Shown here: positions 52,099 to 60,874 of the stretch, piece after piece
Position numbering within the stretch: position 1 is the stretch's first letter
Layout: every line of letters begins with the position of its first letter
Source of the DNA: Paenibacillus beijingensis
Lineage (GTDB): Bacteria > Bacillota > Bacilli > Paenibacillales > Paenibacillaceae
Direction: 5' to 3'
DNA length: 64,000 bases
Assembly: GCF_000961095.1 (NCBI RefSeq)
Contig: NZ_CP011058.1
Location: forward strand, 3,995,501 to 4,059,500
Notes under the pieces: generated by a model
Seen by the model: only the letters and a program-made list of their open reading frames with translations
The model's database searches: none
Told to the model about the DNA's origin: nothing
Position numbers and translations under genes: made by a program

Positions 52099-53199
52099 AT
52101 GGAGATTGCAGTCTTAGGCGGAGGGAACGGCTGTTACGCAGCCGCTGCCGATTTATCGGAACAAGGACACAGCGTAAGACTTTGGAGAAGAGACGGTTCC
52201 GCATTTCAGACCGTGATGGACAAACAAGCGCTCATCTTAAAGGACGCGGCAGGCGAAAGAGAAGTGAAGCTGGCGATGGCCGGCACGGATTTGGCTTCCA
52301 TTATAAAAGACGCCGCCTTGATCTTGATTCCGCTGCCGGCTTTTGCGCAGGAATCGCTCGCCCGAGAGATGGCTCCATACCTTCAGGACGGGCAGGTCAT
52401 TTATTTGCCTCCGGGCACGTTCGGCAGCTACGTGATGGCCAAAGCGCTGCAAGAGGCCGGCTGCACGGCGAACGTTGCCTTTGCGGAAACGGGCACGCTG
52501 CCGTATCTCGCCCGCAAGCACGGACCGGATACGGTCGCCATTTCCGGCCGGGCGACCCGTTTGCCTACCGGCGTGTTTCCGAGCGAGCTTTCCGAACATG
52601 CTTTCACCGTGCTGGAACAAGCGTTTCCGGCCGTTGAACGGCTGCAGGACGCGCTCGACGGAGCGCTGATGAACGCGGGGCCGGTTATTCACCCGCCGCT
52701 CATCTTGATGAATGCCGGGCCGATCGAGCATTTTGACTATTGGGATATTCATAATGAAGGGACGCAGCCGGCGATCCGCAGGGTGCATGATGCGCTTGAT
52801 GCGGAGCGGATCGCGATTCGCGAAGCGCTCGGATACGGCGCCCCGCATTTTCCGCTTGCCGATCATTACAGCAAGGACGGCGACGAATGGATGTACGGCA
52901 ACGCCGCGCACGAGAAGCTGGTCGACAGCGCGGACTGGCGCGAGCATCTCGAGCTGGCGACGCACCGCTATATGCGGGAGGATATCGCCTGTGGACTCGC
53001 TTTTCTCGTATCGCTGGCGACGTGGGCGAATGTGCCGGCACCGGTGGCGCGGGGACTGCTGGCGGTCGCATCGGTTGTCGCCGGCGAAGATTTGGCGGAG
53101 ACCGGCAGGACGCTGCAGCAGCTTGGGCTCGACCGTTTATCCGCGCCGGAAATGAAGCGGCTGCTTACGCGCGGTCTTGAACATGAGGTCGCGTTATGA
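52099..53199 (+). CDS. NAD/NADP octopine/nopaline dehydrogenase family protein
   Basis: 366 residues. Rossmann start MEIAVLGGGNGCYAAAADL and the helical C-terminal octopine-dehydrogenase domain (MNAGPVIHPPLILMNAGPIE, YGAPHFPLADHYSKDGDEW). Family members link or split opines or act on 2-oxo acids. Location after the aldolase and before another dehydrogenase, with ATGA overlap at 53196-53199, implies a consecutive step in one pathway. ATG 52099 follows AAGGGGAGGTAACCG. Confidence 0.92.
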   Translation: MEIAVLGGGNGCYAAAADLSEQGHSVRLWRRDGSAFQTVMDKQALILKDAAGEREVKLAMAGTDLASIIKDAALILIPLPAFAQESLAREMAPYLQDGQVIYLPPGTFGSYVMAKALQEAGCTANVAFAETGTLPYLARKHGPDTVAISGRATRLPTGVFPSELSEHAFTVLEQAFPAVERLQDALDGALMNAGPVIHPPLILMNAGPIEHFDYWDIHNEGTQPAIRRVHDALDAERIAIREALGYGAPHFPLADHYSKDGDEWMYGNAAHEKLVDSADWREHLELATHRYMREDIACGLAFLVSLATWANVPAPVARGLLAVASVVAGEDLAETGRTLQQLGLDRLSAPEMKRLLTRGLEHEVAL

Positions 53200-54206
53200 A
53201 CGGGGATAAAGCCCGCATCGCCGTAGTGGGCGCCGGCCGGATGGGGATCGGCATTGCGCAGGTGTTCGCGTATGCCGGCCACCCGGTCGATCTGATCGAC
53301 ATCAAAGAACGCAGCGAGCCCGAATCGGCGCGCATCTTGCAGGAAGCAACCGATCAGATCCGCGGCAATCTTAAGTTTCTCGCTTCGCTCGGCCTGATGG
53401 ACGAGCGAAGCGTCGAACCGATGATGGGGCACATCGCCTGCCATGACTCCAGTGAATTGGAGACGGTGCTGCCGCAGGCGGATGTGGTGTTCGAAGCTGT
53501 GCCGGAAATTCTGGGCGTAAAGCAAAGTACGTTCGAACGGATCGGCGCCGCCGCCAGAGCGGAAGCGACGGTTGCTTCCACCACGTCCACTTTTGCAGTG
53601 GATACGCTCGCTACTTACATAGCCCGTCCGCAGAGGTTTCTGAACACGCACTGGCTGAATCCGGCCTATTTGATTCCGCTGGTGGAAGTGAGCCCCGGCG
53701 CCGCAACGGATCCGGAGGTGCTGGACGGCATGCTGGCGCTGCTGGAGCGCATCGGCAAAGTGCCGGTCAAATGCGCGCCGTCTCCCGGCTTCATCGTGCC
53801 GCGCATTCAGGCGCTGGCGATGAACGAAGCAGCCAGACTGGTCGAAGAAGGAGTCGCGTCGCCGGAGGATATCGACAAAGCTTCCCGGATCGGATTCGGC
53901 ATCCGCTTCGCCGTTCTGGGGCTGCTGGAATTTATCGATTGGGGCGGCGGCGACATTTTGTATTACGCCGACCGCTATTTGGAGAACGCTTTATCCGCCG
54001 ACCGGTTCGCTTCCCCTGCGATTATTTCCGGGAACATGGCAAGCGGCCGCACCGGTATGAAAGCGGGGCAAGGGTTTTACGATTTTTCATCCCGGGACTT
54101 AAGCGCCTATCAGCAGGAAACGATGAAGAAGTTCGTCGATCTGCTCAGCCATCTCGGGCTAATGCCTGCTCCCGGGGAAGTCTACTCCGGGCAATTCAAA
54201 GTCTGA
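53196..54206 (+). CDS. 3-hydroxyacyl-CoA dehydrogenase family protein
   Basis: 336 residues. NAD site IAVVGAGRMGIGIAQVFAYAG, then FLNTHWLNPAYLIPLVEVSP with the His of the HCDH family, and PSPGFIVPRIQALAMNEAARL of the C-terminal dimerisation domain. The H in HWLNP and the downstream N are the dehydrogenase catalytic pair. Actual substrate may be a free beta- or gamma-hydroxy acid as in L-gulonate or carnitine dehydrogenase relatives. Last enzyme gene before the regulator. Confidence 0.92.
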   Translation: MNGDKARIAVVGAGRMGIGIAQVFAYAGHPVDLIDIKERSEPESARILQEATDQIRGNLKFLASLGLMDERSVEPMMGHIACHDSSELETVLPQADVVFEAVPEILGVKQSTFERIGAAARAEATVASTTSTFAVDTLATYIARPQRFLNTHWLNPAYLIPLVEVSPGAATDPEVLDGMLALLERIGKVPVKCAPSPGFIVPRIQALAMNEAARLVEEGVASPEDIDKASRIGFGIRFAVLGLLEFIDWGGGDILYYADRYLENALSADRFASPAIISGNMASGRTGMKAGQGFYDFSSRDLSAYQQETMKKFVDLLSHLGLMPAPGEVYSGQFKV

Positions 54207-54385
54207 TCGCAATCCCGTGCGCGTTGCGTCGCATCATGTCGGCGGTCATCCGGCGCAACGGCGCTTGAACATGCGTGGCAATTTGGCGCAAAATAATTGA
54301 CGCTTTGGAAGCATTGCTTTTACAATGTGATTACCAAGATATTATCTATTCTTCCTCTATGCGGATACCAAGGGAGAGATGGACG

Positions 54386-56317
54386 TTGACGAAAGCAAGC
54401 ACCATGTCCCTTAAAGATCTGGTCCAGTTCGGCAAAGAAGAGGGCGAATTTTTTTTAAGAGACCGGAGAATGATTCTGACCAGCACGGAAGCGTGGGGGC
54501 AGCTATGCAGAGATTTGATTGTCGCGCTCGGCATGGAAAGGGCCAAACGGTTTCTGATGCGCTACGGCTGGAAGTTCGGTGTGAGCGAAGCGCAGTATTT
54601 AAATGACATGTTCAGCTGGGACGATGATTTGGAGTGGATTTTGGCCGGATCGAAAATGCACAGTATCGCCGGACGCGTCTTCTCGACGCCGGTCCGGCTC
54701 AACATTAACAAAAGCGAAGGCCTGTTCGATGTCGAAGGCTTTTGGGTCAACTCCTATGAAGCGCTGCAATATTTAAAGCATTTTCCGCTCTATCATGAGC
54801 CGGTATGCTACTTTTTGGTCGGCTATGCGAGCGGCTACTGCACGGAAACGCTGGGCAAGAAAGTGATTTTCAAAGAAGTGGAATGCATCGGCAAAGGCGA
54901 CACGCGCTGCCGTTATGTCGGGAAGACGCTCGAAAAATGGGGAAAGGATATTTCCGAGGATCTGATCGACTATGAGCAGGAGAAGATCGAGGATGAGCTG
55001 GAACTTGCCTACAAGCGGATCGAGAAGCAGAAGGAAGTTCTCAACCGGGTGACAACGCTCAGCCACGAAATGACCCGGATTATTTTGCAGGGCAAAGGGC
55101 TGGACGATATGGCCAAAATATTGGGTGAAAGCCTGCACTGCGGCGTCATAATCGAAAATCATCATTTCGAGCGAATGAACGGCTTCGGAGACATTTCGGA
55201 CGATTCGTTGAAAAGAATTATGGAGCATCCTTATTTCTTGAAGGCGGGCCATCAGCGCGACAAAATCAACAAAATGCTGGCGGAGCGATGCACGGTCCAG
55301 CTTGAAATTAACGAGCCGTACGAGTTGCCGCATATCCGGCTTGTGACGCCGATCGTGCTGCGCAATCAAGTGCTGGGCTTTATTTCGCTGCTGAAACGCG
55401 AAGGTGCTTTCGGCGAACTGGAGCCGGTTCTGCTCGAGAGGTCGGCCAATACGTGCGCGATCCAGATGCTGAACGAGCGGACCGTGACGGAGACCGAACA
55501 GCGCTTGAAGGGCGAGCTGCTGGATGAGCTGTTTAATCCGACCGCCGACAACCATTCGGTTTCCAGAAGGCTTGCCTATTTGGGCTACGATTTAAGCCAG
55601 CCTCATTATGTGTTCGTCTTTCAGTTTGAGATTGCCGGAAATAAAGTACTGATGAAGGATAACGAAATTTCCACCGCGCTGAGCAGCAAGATCATGCAGC
55701 TGCTCTCGGATCTGGCGGAACAGAAAGGGTTTCGCCTGCTGTTCTCGACAAGACTGGACCGTATCCATGCGCTCATCCCGGAAGCGCTTGTTGACAAGCT
55801 GAAATTGACCGTGCGGGAATTCGGGGAAACGATGATCGGGAAGCTTGACCCATTGGACGATTCCGTAAACGTCGTACTGGGCATTAGCGAGGTATGCCGT
55901 GAGCTGTCTTCCTTGTCCAAAGCGTTTAACGGCGCCGTCAAAGCGACCGAAATCGCGAAGATGAAGCGGAAGAACGGCCAGGTCACGCTTTCGTCAGATA
56001 TCCGCCACTTGACGATTTTGCTCGATGCCCGGCGGCCGGAAGAGTTGGAACAGTATTCCGCCAATCTGCTCGGATCCATCTATGAGTACGATCAGAAATA
56101 CGGGGCGGAATTTTTAAAAACGATCTATTATTATTTTGAGAACGAATGCAATCTGCACAAGACGGCGCGGATGCTGAACGTGTCGATCAGCGGCATGCGC
56201 TACAGGCTCGAGAGGATCAAGCAGCTATCGGATATCGATCTGTCGAATTCGATGAGCCGCTTTGAAGTCCAATTGGCGCTGGAAATTTTTTTGGTGCTCG
56301 GCAAAGTGAATTTTTAA
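54386..56317 (+). CDS. XylR_N/V4R-domain sensor with PucR-type DNA-binding output
   Basis: 643 residues from TTG 54386 (GGGAGAG upstream); longer starts at 54359 and 54275 are possible. N-terminal XylR_N-like aromatic-effector domain (LKDLVQFGKEEGEFFLRDRR to about residue 105), V4R (GYASGYCTETLGKKVIFKEV, CIGKGDTRCRYVGKTL, to about 185), a coiled linker, a GAF-like module (about 215-340), a PucR GGDEF-like part (about 390-500) and a C-terminal helix-turn-helix NECNLHKTARMLNVSISGMR. XylR_N and V4R normally precede a sigma-54 activator; here the output is PucR/CdaR-like. It is probably the activator of the island. Confidence 0.88.
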   Translation: MTKASTMSLKDLVQFGKEEGEFFLRDRRMILTSTEAWGQLCRDLIVALGMERAKRFLMRYGWKFGVSEAQYLNDMFSWDDDLEWILAGSKMHSIAGRVFSTPVRLNINKSEGLFDVEGFWVNSYEALQYLKHFPLYHEPVCYFLVGYASGYCTETLGKKVIFKEVECIGKGDTRCRYVGKTLEKWGKDISEDLIDYEQEKIEDELELAYKRIEKQKEVLNRVTTLSHEMTRIILQGKGLDDMAKILGESLHCGVIIENHHFERMNGFGDISDDSLKRIMEHPYFLKAGHQRDKINKMLAERCTVQLEINEPYELPHIRLVTPIVLRNQVLGFISLLKREGAFGELEPVLLERSANTCAIQMLNERTVTETEQRLKGELLDELFNPTADNHSVSRRLAYLGYDLSQPHYVFVFQFEIAGNKVLMKDNEISTALSSKIMQLLSDLAEQKGFRLLFSTRLDRIHALIPEALVDKLKLTVREFGETMIGKLDPLDDSVNVVLGISEVCRELSSLSKAFNGAVKATEIAKMKRKNGQVTLSSDIRHLTILLDARRPEELEQYSANLLGSIYEYDQKYGAEFLKTIYYYFENECNLHKTARMLNVSISGMRYRLERIKQLSDIDLSNSMSRFEVQLALEIFLVLGKVNF

Positions 56318-56342
56318 ATGCAGCGCCCGCGCATGAATAATC

Positions 56343-56394
56343 AAGCCGGCAGGCGTCATTCTTCATTCAGGGAGGATGCCTGCCGGCTTTTTTT
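56343..56394. terminator. Terminator shared by the sensor gene and the MFS gene end
   Basis: AAGCCGGCAGGC (56343-56354) with GCCTGCCGGCTT (56378-56389), then TTTTTTT on the plus strand. The MFS stop codon (56356-56358) lies in the loop and the right arm is in its coding region. Confidence 0.85.
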
Positions 56395-57570
56395 GCCTTG
56401 CAGAAGAGACCATCCGTACACGGTCAGAAACAACACCATCATCAGCGCCGACGCCCGGTACATCATCGCATAGCTTGAATTGGCCGCGATCACGCCCAGG
56501 CTGAGGGAACCGACGGCAATGCCGACATCCATCGAGTTGAAGAACGCGCCGTTTGCGGCACCGCGCAGCCGGGGATGAGCCCGATTGATCGTCCATGCCT
56601 GCAAAGACGGTTGCAGCGTACCGAATCCGATGCCGTAACAAACGGATGAAAGAAGCAGGACCGTCAAGGAATGGGCCGAGGATAACAGCAGCAGTCCGGC
56701 GAACACCATCAATCCGCCGAGCGGCAATACGGCTTGGTGACCTTTCCGGTCAAATAATTGTCCGGAGAACGGACGAACGAGAATGACCAGCAACGCGTTG
56801 CATAAGAAAAACCAGCCGACGTTCGATACTCCGATTTCGGTGCCGAACAAGGTCATATAACTGATCAATCCGCCATAAGTAAAAGAAAGCAGCAGGTTAA
56901 GCACGCAGGGAAAAGCGATGCTCCGATCCATCCATGCCGGCATCCCGGATGTTCTCAAAGGCGCCGGGGGCGCGCTGCGAATCGGAGGAGCGGATTTAAT
57001 GCTCCAGATCAATGGAACCGCGGCGATGACGAGTATGGTCGCAACGCCGAACAATCCCGGAGCACCGTATTGAAGGAGAAGCCAAATGCCGACAACCGGA
57101 GCGAGCGCCATCGACAAGCCGGTGGATAAGCCGAAATATCCCATCCCTTCTCCCATTCTACGGGCAGGCACGATTTCCGACACCATCGTTCCGAAAGCCG
57201 TCGTTGCAATGCCGAAACCGATTCCACTAATGAAGCGGAACAGAATAAACAGCAGCACGGAAGGAAGCCAGTAGAAGGCCGCGGTCGAAATGAGAAGACA
57301 GATGAGCGCTGCGTACAGCAGCTTTTTCCTCCCGGTTGTTTCCAGCGCTTTGCCGACGAAGAAACGGGTGAGGATCGCCGACACCGCAAAGATGCTGATG
57401 ATGAGACTGACCGTAACGCTCCCGGCGCCGAATCTTTGCGAAACGTATGCCGGCAGCGATACCGTCGTCATCTGCAGATTCAAATAGACCAGCAGATTAG
57501 ATAAAGTAAATAAAACGAAATTTCGGGTCCAAAGCTTTGGCTTGCTGTCTCCCGGCTGAATCCTCATCAT
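56356..57570 (-). CDS. Major facilitator superfamily transporter
   Basis: 404 residues, twelve likely membrane segments. The MFS loop motif after TM2 is seen in LTRFFVGKALETTGRKKLL, and its repeat in VILVRPFSGQLFDRKGHQAV. No drug- or sugar-specific signature is decisive; arabinose-efflux or YttB-like drug exporters are plausible relatives. ATG at 57568-57570 follows GAGGGAGGGATATG. Promoter region carries a partly palindromic TAGTTGTTACTATAACTA (57625-57642), a possible MarR-type operator. Confidence 0.9.
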   Translation of the reverse strand: MMRIQPGDSKPKLWTRNFVLFTLSNLLVYLNLQMTTVSLPAYVSQRFGAGSVTVSLIISIFAVSAILTRFFVGKALETTGRKKLLYAALICLLISTAAFYWLPSVLLFILFRFISGIGFGIATTAFGTMVSEIVPARRMGEGMGYFGLSTGLSMALAPVVGIWLLLQYGAPGLFGVATILVIAAVPLIWSIKSAPPIRSAPPAPLRTSGMPAWMDRSIAFPCVLNLLLSFTYGGLISYMTLFGTEIGVSNVGWFFLCNALLVILVRPFSGQLFDRKGHQAVLPLGGLMVFAGLLLLSSAHSLTVLLLSSVCYGIGFGTLQPSLQAWTINRAHPRLRGAANGAFFNSMDVGIAVGSLSLGVIAANSSYAMMYRASALMMVLFLTVYGWSLLQGKKSRQASSLNEE

Positions 57571-57846
57571 ATCCCTCCCTCATTCAATCCCGGCATCTGG
57601 CTTGAGCTGGAATGAAGCATAATTTAGTTGTTACTATAACTATATGCACAGTAACTTTTCCGGTCAATCTATGATAGACGCTGAATTTGCTTGCAGCATC
57701 TGTATGATAAGGATAGTTGTGAAACCGGCCGGAGCGACGGCATCCATTATTTTTATGATAAAATAACGGATTCGTATTTAACATAAATAGAGATGCCATT
57801 TATGATGGGGGGACAGACAGGCTAAACGTTGACGAAGGAGAAGCAA
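57571..57846. other. Divergent intergenic region MFS / tannase
   Basis: Contains the imperfect palindrome TAGTTGTTACTATAACTA (57625-57642), a GTTACT/AGTAAC repeat (57630-57635, 57650-57655) and a TTATTTT/AAAATAA hairpin (57747-57766). The regulator is not identified. Confidence 0.45.
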
Positions 57847-59388
57847 ATGACATCATTTAACAACGAGTTAAACGGATTGCAAATTCCGGCATCCGCCTTC
57901 GAACTGCCGACATCCGGCGCTACGGTTATTTCCGCGACGATCGTTTCGGAAACGGAACCGGGTAACGTTAACGGTGAATACTGCAAAGTGCTGGGGGCGA
58001 TCCATCCCGTCGACAAGAACGCTTGGGACATCCATTTCGAAGTTAATTTGCCGGCCGACTGGAACCGTAAAGCACTGCAAATGGGCGGGGGCGGTTTTAA
58101 CGGCAGTTTGGTGACCGGATTGGAAAATAATAATTACGATCCGGAAGGCAGCCGGACGCCTTTGGCAAGAGGTTACGCGACTTTTGGCAGCGATTCCGGC
58201 CATGTCGGGGTAGGCTGGGATGCAGCCTTTATGCTGAATGATGAGGCGCTGGCGAATTTCGGCGGAAACCAGCTCAAAAAAACGTACGATGCCGCGATGT
58301 ATATTATTAAAGCGTGGTACAATGAAGCGCCGAGCCAAACGTATTTTTCAGGCGGCTCTACAGGGGGGCGCGAAGCGTTAAACGTGATCCAGCGTTGGCC
58401 CGAAAATTATGATGGCGCAGTTGCGCTTTATCCGGTGCACAACTGGGTTGCCAAAGTTTTGGCAGACAATCGAAATGCCAAGGCATTGTATGCAAAAGGC
58501 GGATTGGGCTGGATAAGTCCGGAACAAAACAAAATTTTGAATGACAAGGTTCGTCAAATCTGCGATTCGCTGGATGGTATTGAAGATGGCATAATGAGCG
58601 ATCTTACGGCCTGCCAGCAAAAATTAGATCAGATCCTGGAACAATTGCGCTGTCCGGACGGCGGCGACGATGCTTCTTGTTTTACAGAAGATCAAATTGA
58701 AGTTATCAAAACGTTCCATTCCCCGATGGAATTGGGCTTTTCGCTGGCGAACGAATTGAGAACGATGCCGGGATATTCTCAGCTGGAAGGAGCGGATCTC
58801 GGAGTCCAATTCGGGCAGACGCCAATTCCGGATACGCCTTTATCCGAAACAACAGACGGTGTCATGGGTGTGTTTGCTCAGCAGGTGATCCGATTCGCGA
58901 TTGCCCAAAATCCCGAATTTAATGCGATGACGTTTTATCCCGACGAGTGGATAAGCCGTCTTCAGGAAGTATCGGAAATCGTCGATGCTACCGATCCTGA
59001 TCTTTCCGTCTTTATGGCGGCCGGCGGCAAGCTGATTTTGGTGCACGGCACGGCTGATGAAGTGGTTACTCCTTACGGATCCGTTCAATATTACAAGCAG
59101 CTGGAAAAGCGGTTCGGAAAAGAGGATCTCGATCAATTTGTCCGGTTCTACCTGATACCCGGATATGGTCACGGCGGGGGTGCCTTTCAGATGTCGGCAG
59201 ATTTGCTCGGTGCCCTGGATGATTGGGTCGTGGGCGGAACGGCGCCGGGCAATCTGGTTGCGGCCGACAAAAATCCGGGCAACAACGGCCGTACGAGGCC
59301 GATGTGTCCTTATCCGTCTTGGCCGAAGTATAATGGCACAGGCGATGTCAATTCGGCAGCAAGCTATACGTGTACGATAAATGGTTGA
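57847..59388 (+). CDS. Tannase/feruloyl esterase family alpha/beta hydrolase
   Basis: 513 residues from ATG 57847 (GAAGGAG at 57834-57840). Family signature FSGGSTGGREALNVIQRWPE with nucleophile Ser171, Asp404 in HGTADEVVTPYG and His442 in GYGHGGGAFQ; start region LPADWNRKALQMGGGGFNG is typical. Hydrolyses ester bonds of gallate or hydroxycinnamate conjugates, or related aryl esters. No signal peptide is visible from this start, unlike most family members. A TTG at 57829 would add six polar residues only. Confidence 0.93.
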   Translation: MTSFNNELNGLQIPASAFELPTSGATVISATIVSETEPGNVNGEYCKVLGAIHPVDKNAWDIHFEVNLPADWNRKALQMGGGGFNGSLVTGLENNNYDPEGSRTPLARGYATFGSDSGHVGVGWDAAFMLNDEALANFGGNQLKKTYDAAMYIIKAWYNEAPSQTYFSGGSTGGREALNVIQRWPENYDGAVALYPVHNWVAKVLADNRNAKALYAKGGLGWISPEQNKILNDKVRQICDSLDGIEDGIMSDLTACQQKLDQILEQLRCPDGGDDASCFTEDQIEVIKTFHSPMELGFSLANELRTMPGYSQLEGADLGVQFGQTPIPDTPLSETTDGVMGVFAQQVIRFAIAQNPEFNAMTFYPDEWISRLQEVSEIVDATDPDLSVFMAAGGKLILVHGTADEVVTPYGSVQYYKQLEKRFGKEDLDQFVRFYLIPGYGHGGGAFQMSADLLGALDDWVVGGTAPGNLVAADKNPGNNGRTRPMCPYPSWPKYNGTGDVNSAASYTCTING

Positions 59389-59397
59389 CAAAACCAG

Positions 59398-59466
59398 CCC
59401 TTAAAGTAAACATTGGAAGATCACGACTAAAGTGTTCAAGCCGATGGATCCTTTAAGGGTTTTTTC
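59398..59466 (+). terminator. Terminator of the tannase gene
   Basis: CCCTTAAAG (59398-59406), 44-nt loop, CTTTAAGGG (59451-59459), TTTTTTCG. A long loop, but the T-run is strong. Confidence 0.65.
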
Positions 59467-59752
59467 GTTTTATACATGGGAATCACATTCCGAATCGCAT
59501 TAGCGATTTATCAAAGTCCCGCTCCCAAAAGAGCAAGTATGATATAATAGCTCACATAATAGATGTTTATTTGACGATAAATAATTAATGCTTAACATTA
59601 TATATAATGTATCTTATAATTTTAAGTAAGGGAAGCTTACAACGATTCAAAGAGCATCGGTTCATGTACTCCGAGTGATCCCTTTTTAATATGTCCAACG
59701 AAAGAAGCGGCATTCGCTTCATCTGCCGGAATCTCCGAATAAAGCTAAAGGG
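59467..59752. other. Upstream region of xdhC with AT-rich palindrome
   Basis: The perfect 16-bp palindrome ACATTATATATAATGT lies at 59595-59610, about 19 bp after TTGACG (59571-59576). Similar sequences precede the LysR gene (63810-63828) and lie near 63967. It may be an operator for the GntR regulator at 62044 or the LysR. No gene is seen in this stretch. Confidence 0.5.
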
Positions 59753-60874
59753 ATGATGATGATCATGAACGATTTTTACCGGATATACAAAATTATGAAA
59801 GCCAATAAAGAACAAAGATTCGCGCTGGCGACGATCGTCCGGGTCGACGGATCCGCTTACCGGCGGGAGGGCGCCAAGATGCTGTTCGGAAAAGACGGCA
59901 GCCGCTACGGAACGATAAGCGCCGGTTGTCTGGAAGAAGATTTGAGTTATCATGTTCAAGAGGTGCTGCAATCCGGCGATCCGAAGACGGTCCAATACGA
60001 CTTAAGAACGGTGGATGATCTGTCCTGGGGGCAAAGCGCGGGCTGTGACGGCAACATCGAAGTTTATATGGAACCCATCCACTGGGAGCAGGAAGTGGCA
60101 CACGACCGGGTGAAGATTTGGCCGCATGTGGACCGGTTATTGAATGAAGGAAAAAGCGTTATCTGCGTGAAGTGTATCGGTGGTAAGATGGAGAGGGGGA
60201 TACAATTCCTTTACTCCGGCGATACCGAAATTACGGGAACGGAATCGGATCGTCAACTTCAGACCAAGCTAAAGAAATATGTCCAAACGTTCGCGGCAAG
60301 CGGAAGCAAGACGACGTTATATTTTGTTCCTGAACTCGGGAGCGACTTTTTGTTCGAGCTCTATACGCCTAAAGAGATGTTATATATTTTTGGAGCCGGT
60401 CCGGATGCCGAACCGCTCGTTCAATTGGCTTCACAAGTCGATTTTTCGGTTACGGTTATTGATCCAAGAAGCGGCCGGTGCAATGCAGAGTATTTTCCGA
60501 CCGCCGATTTTACAATTGTCGACCATCCGGAAACGTATTTGGCGTCGGCAACCTTGCCTCATAACAGCTACGTTCTCATCATGACGCACAATTTTAACCG
60601 CGACCAATTCATTTTGGACCGTCTTCTCCAGTCCCCGCCTTATTATCTTGGCGTCCTTGGACCGAGAAGAAGAACGGAGCGTTTAGTAAGGAATAAAGCT
60701 CTGCCGGATTTCGTTCATTCCCCGATCGGCTTGAACATCGGCGCCGAAGGGCCGGAGGAGATCAGTATTAGTGTGATGGCGGAATTGATACAGGCCAGAA
60801 AACAGGCTAGCAGACAGACGAGCTATCCGGAATACAGCTGTTTCGCCTATGCAGATTCGGGGGGAAATATATGA
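59753..60874 (+). CDS. XdhC family molybdenum-enzyme maturation protein
   Basis: 373 residues. N-terminal XdhC_CoxI region (RFALATIVRVDGSAYRREGA, GTISAGCLEEDLSYHV) and C-terminal XdhC Rossmann domain (MLYIFGAGPDAEPLVQLASQ, VLGPRRRTERL, HSPIGLNIGAEGPEEISISV). Inserts sulfurated molybdenum cofactor into xanthine-dehydrogenase-type enzymes. Start may be any of the ATGs at 59753, 59756, 59759 or 59765 behind AAAGGG. Its stop overlaps moaA (ATGA). No molybdoenzyme gene is in the window. Confidence 0.92.
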   Translation: MMMIMNDFYRIYKIMKANKEQRFALATIVRVDGSAYRREGAKMLFGKDGSRYGTISAGCLEEDLSYHVQEVLQSGDPKTVQYDLRTVDDLSWGQSAGCDGNIEVYMEPIHWEQEVAHDRVKIWPHVDRLLNEGKSVICVKCIGGKMERGIQFLYSGDTEITGTESDRQLQTKLKKYVQTFAASGSKTTLYFVPELGSDFLFELYTPKEMLYIFGAGPDAEPLVQLASQVDFSVTVIDPRSGRCNAEYFPTADFTIVDHPETYLASATLPHNSYVLIMTHNFNRDQFILDRLLQSPPYYLGVLGPRRRTERLVRNKALPDFVHSPIGLNIGAEGPEEISISVMAELIQARKQASRQTSYPEYSCFAYADSGGNI

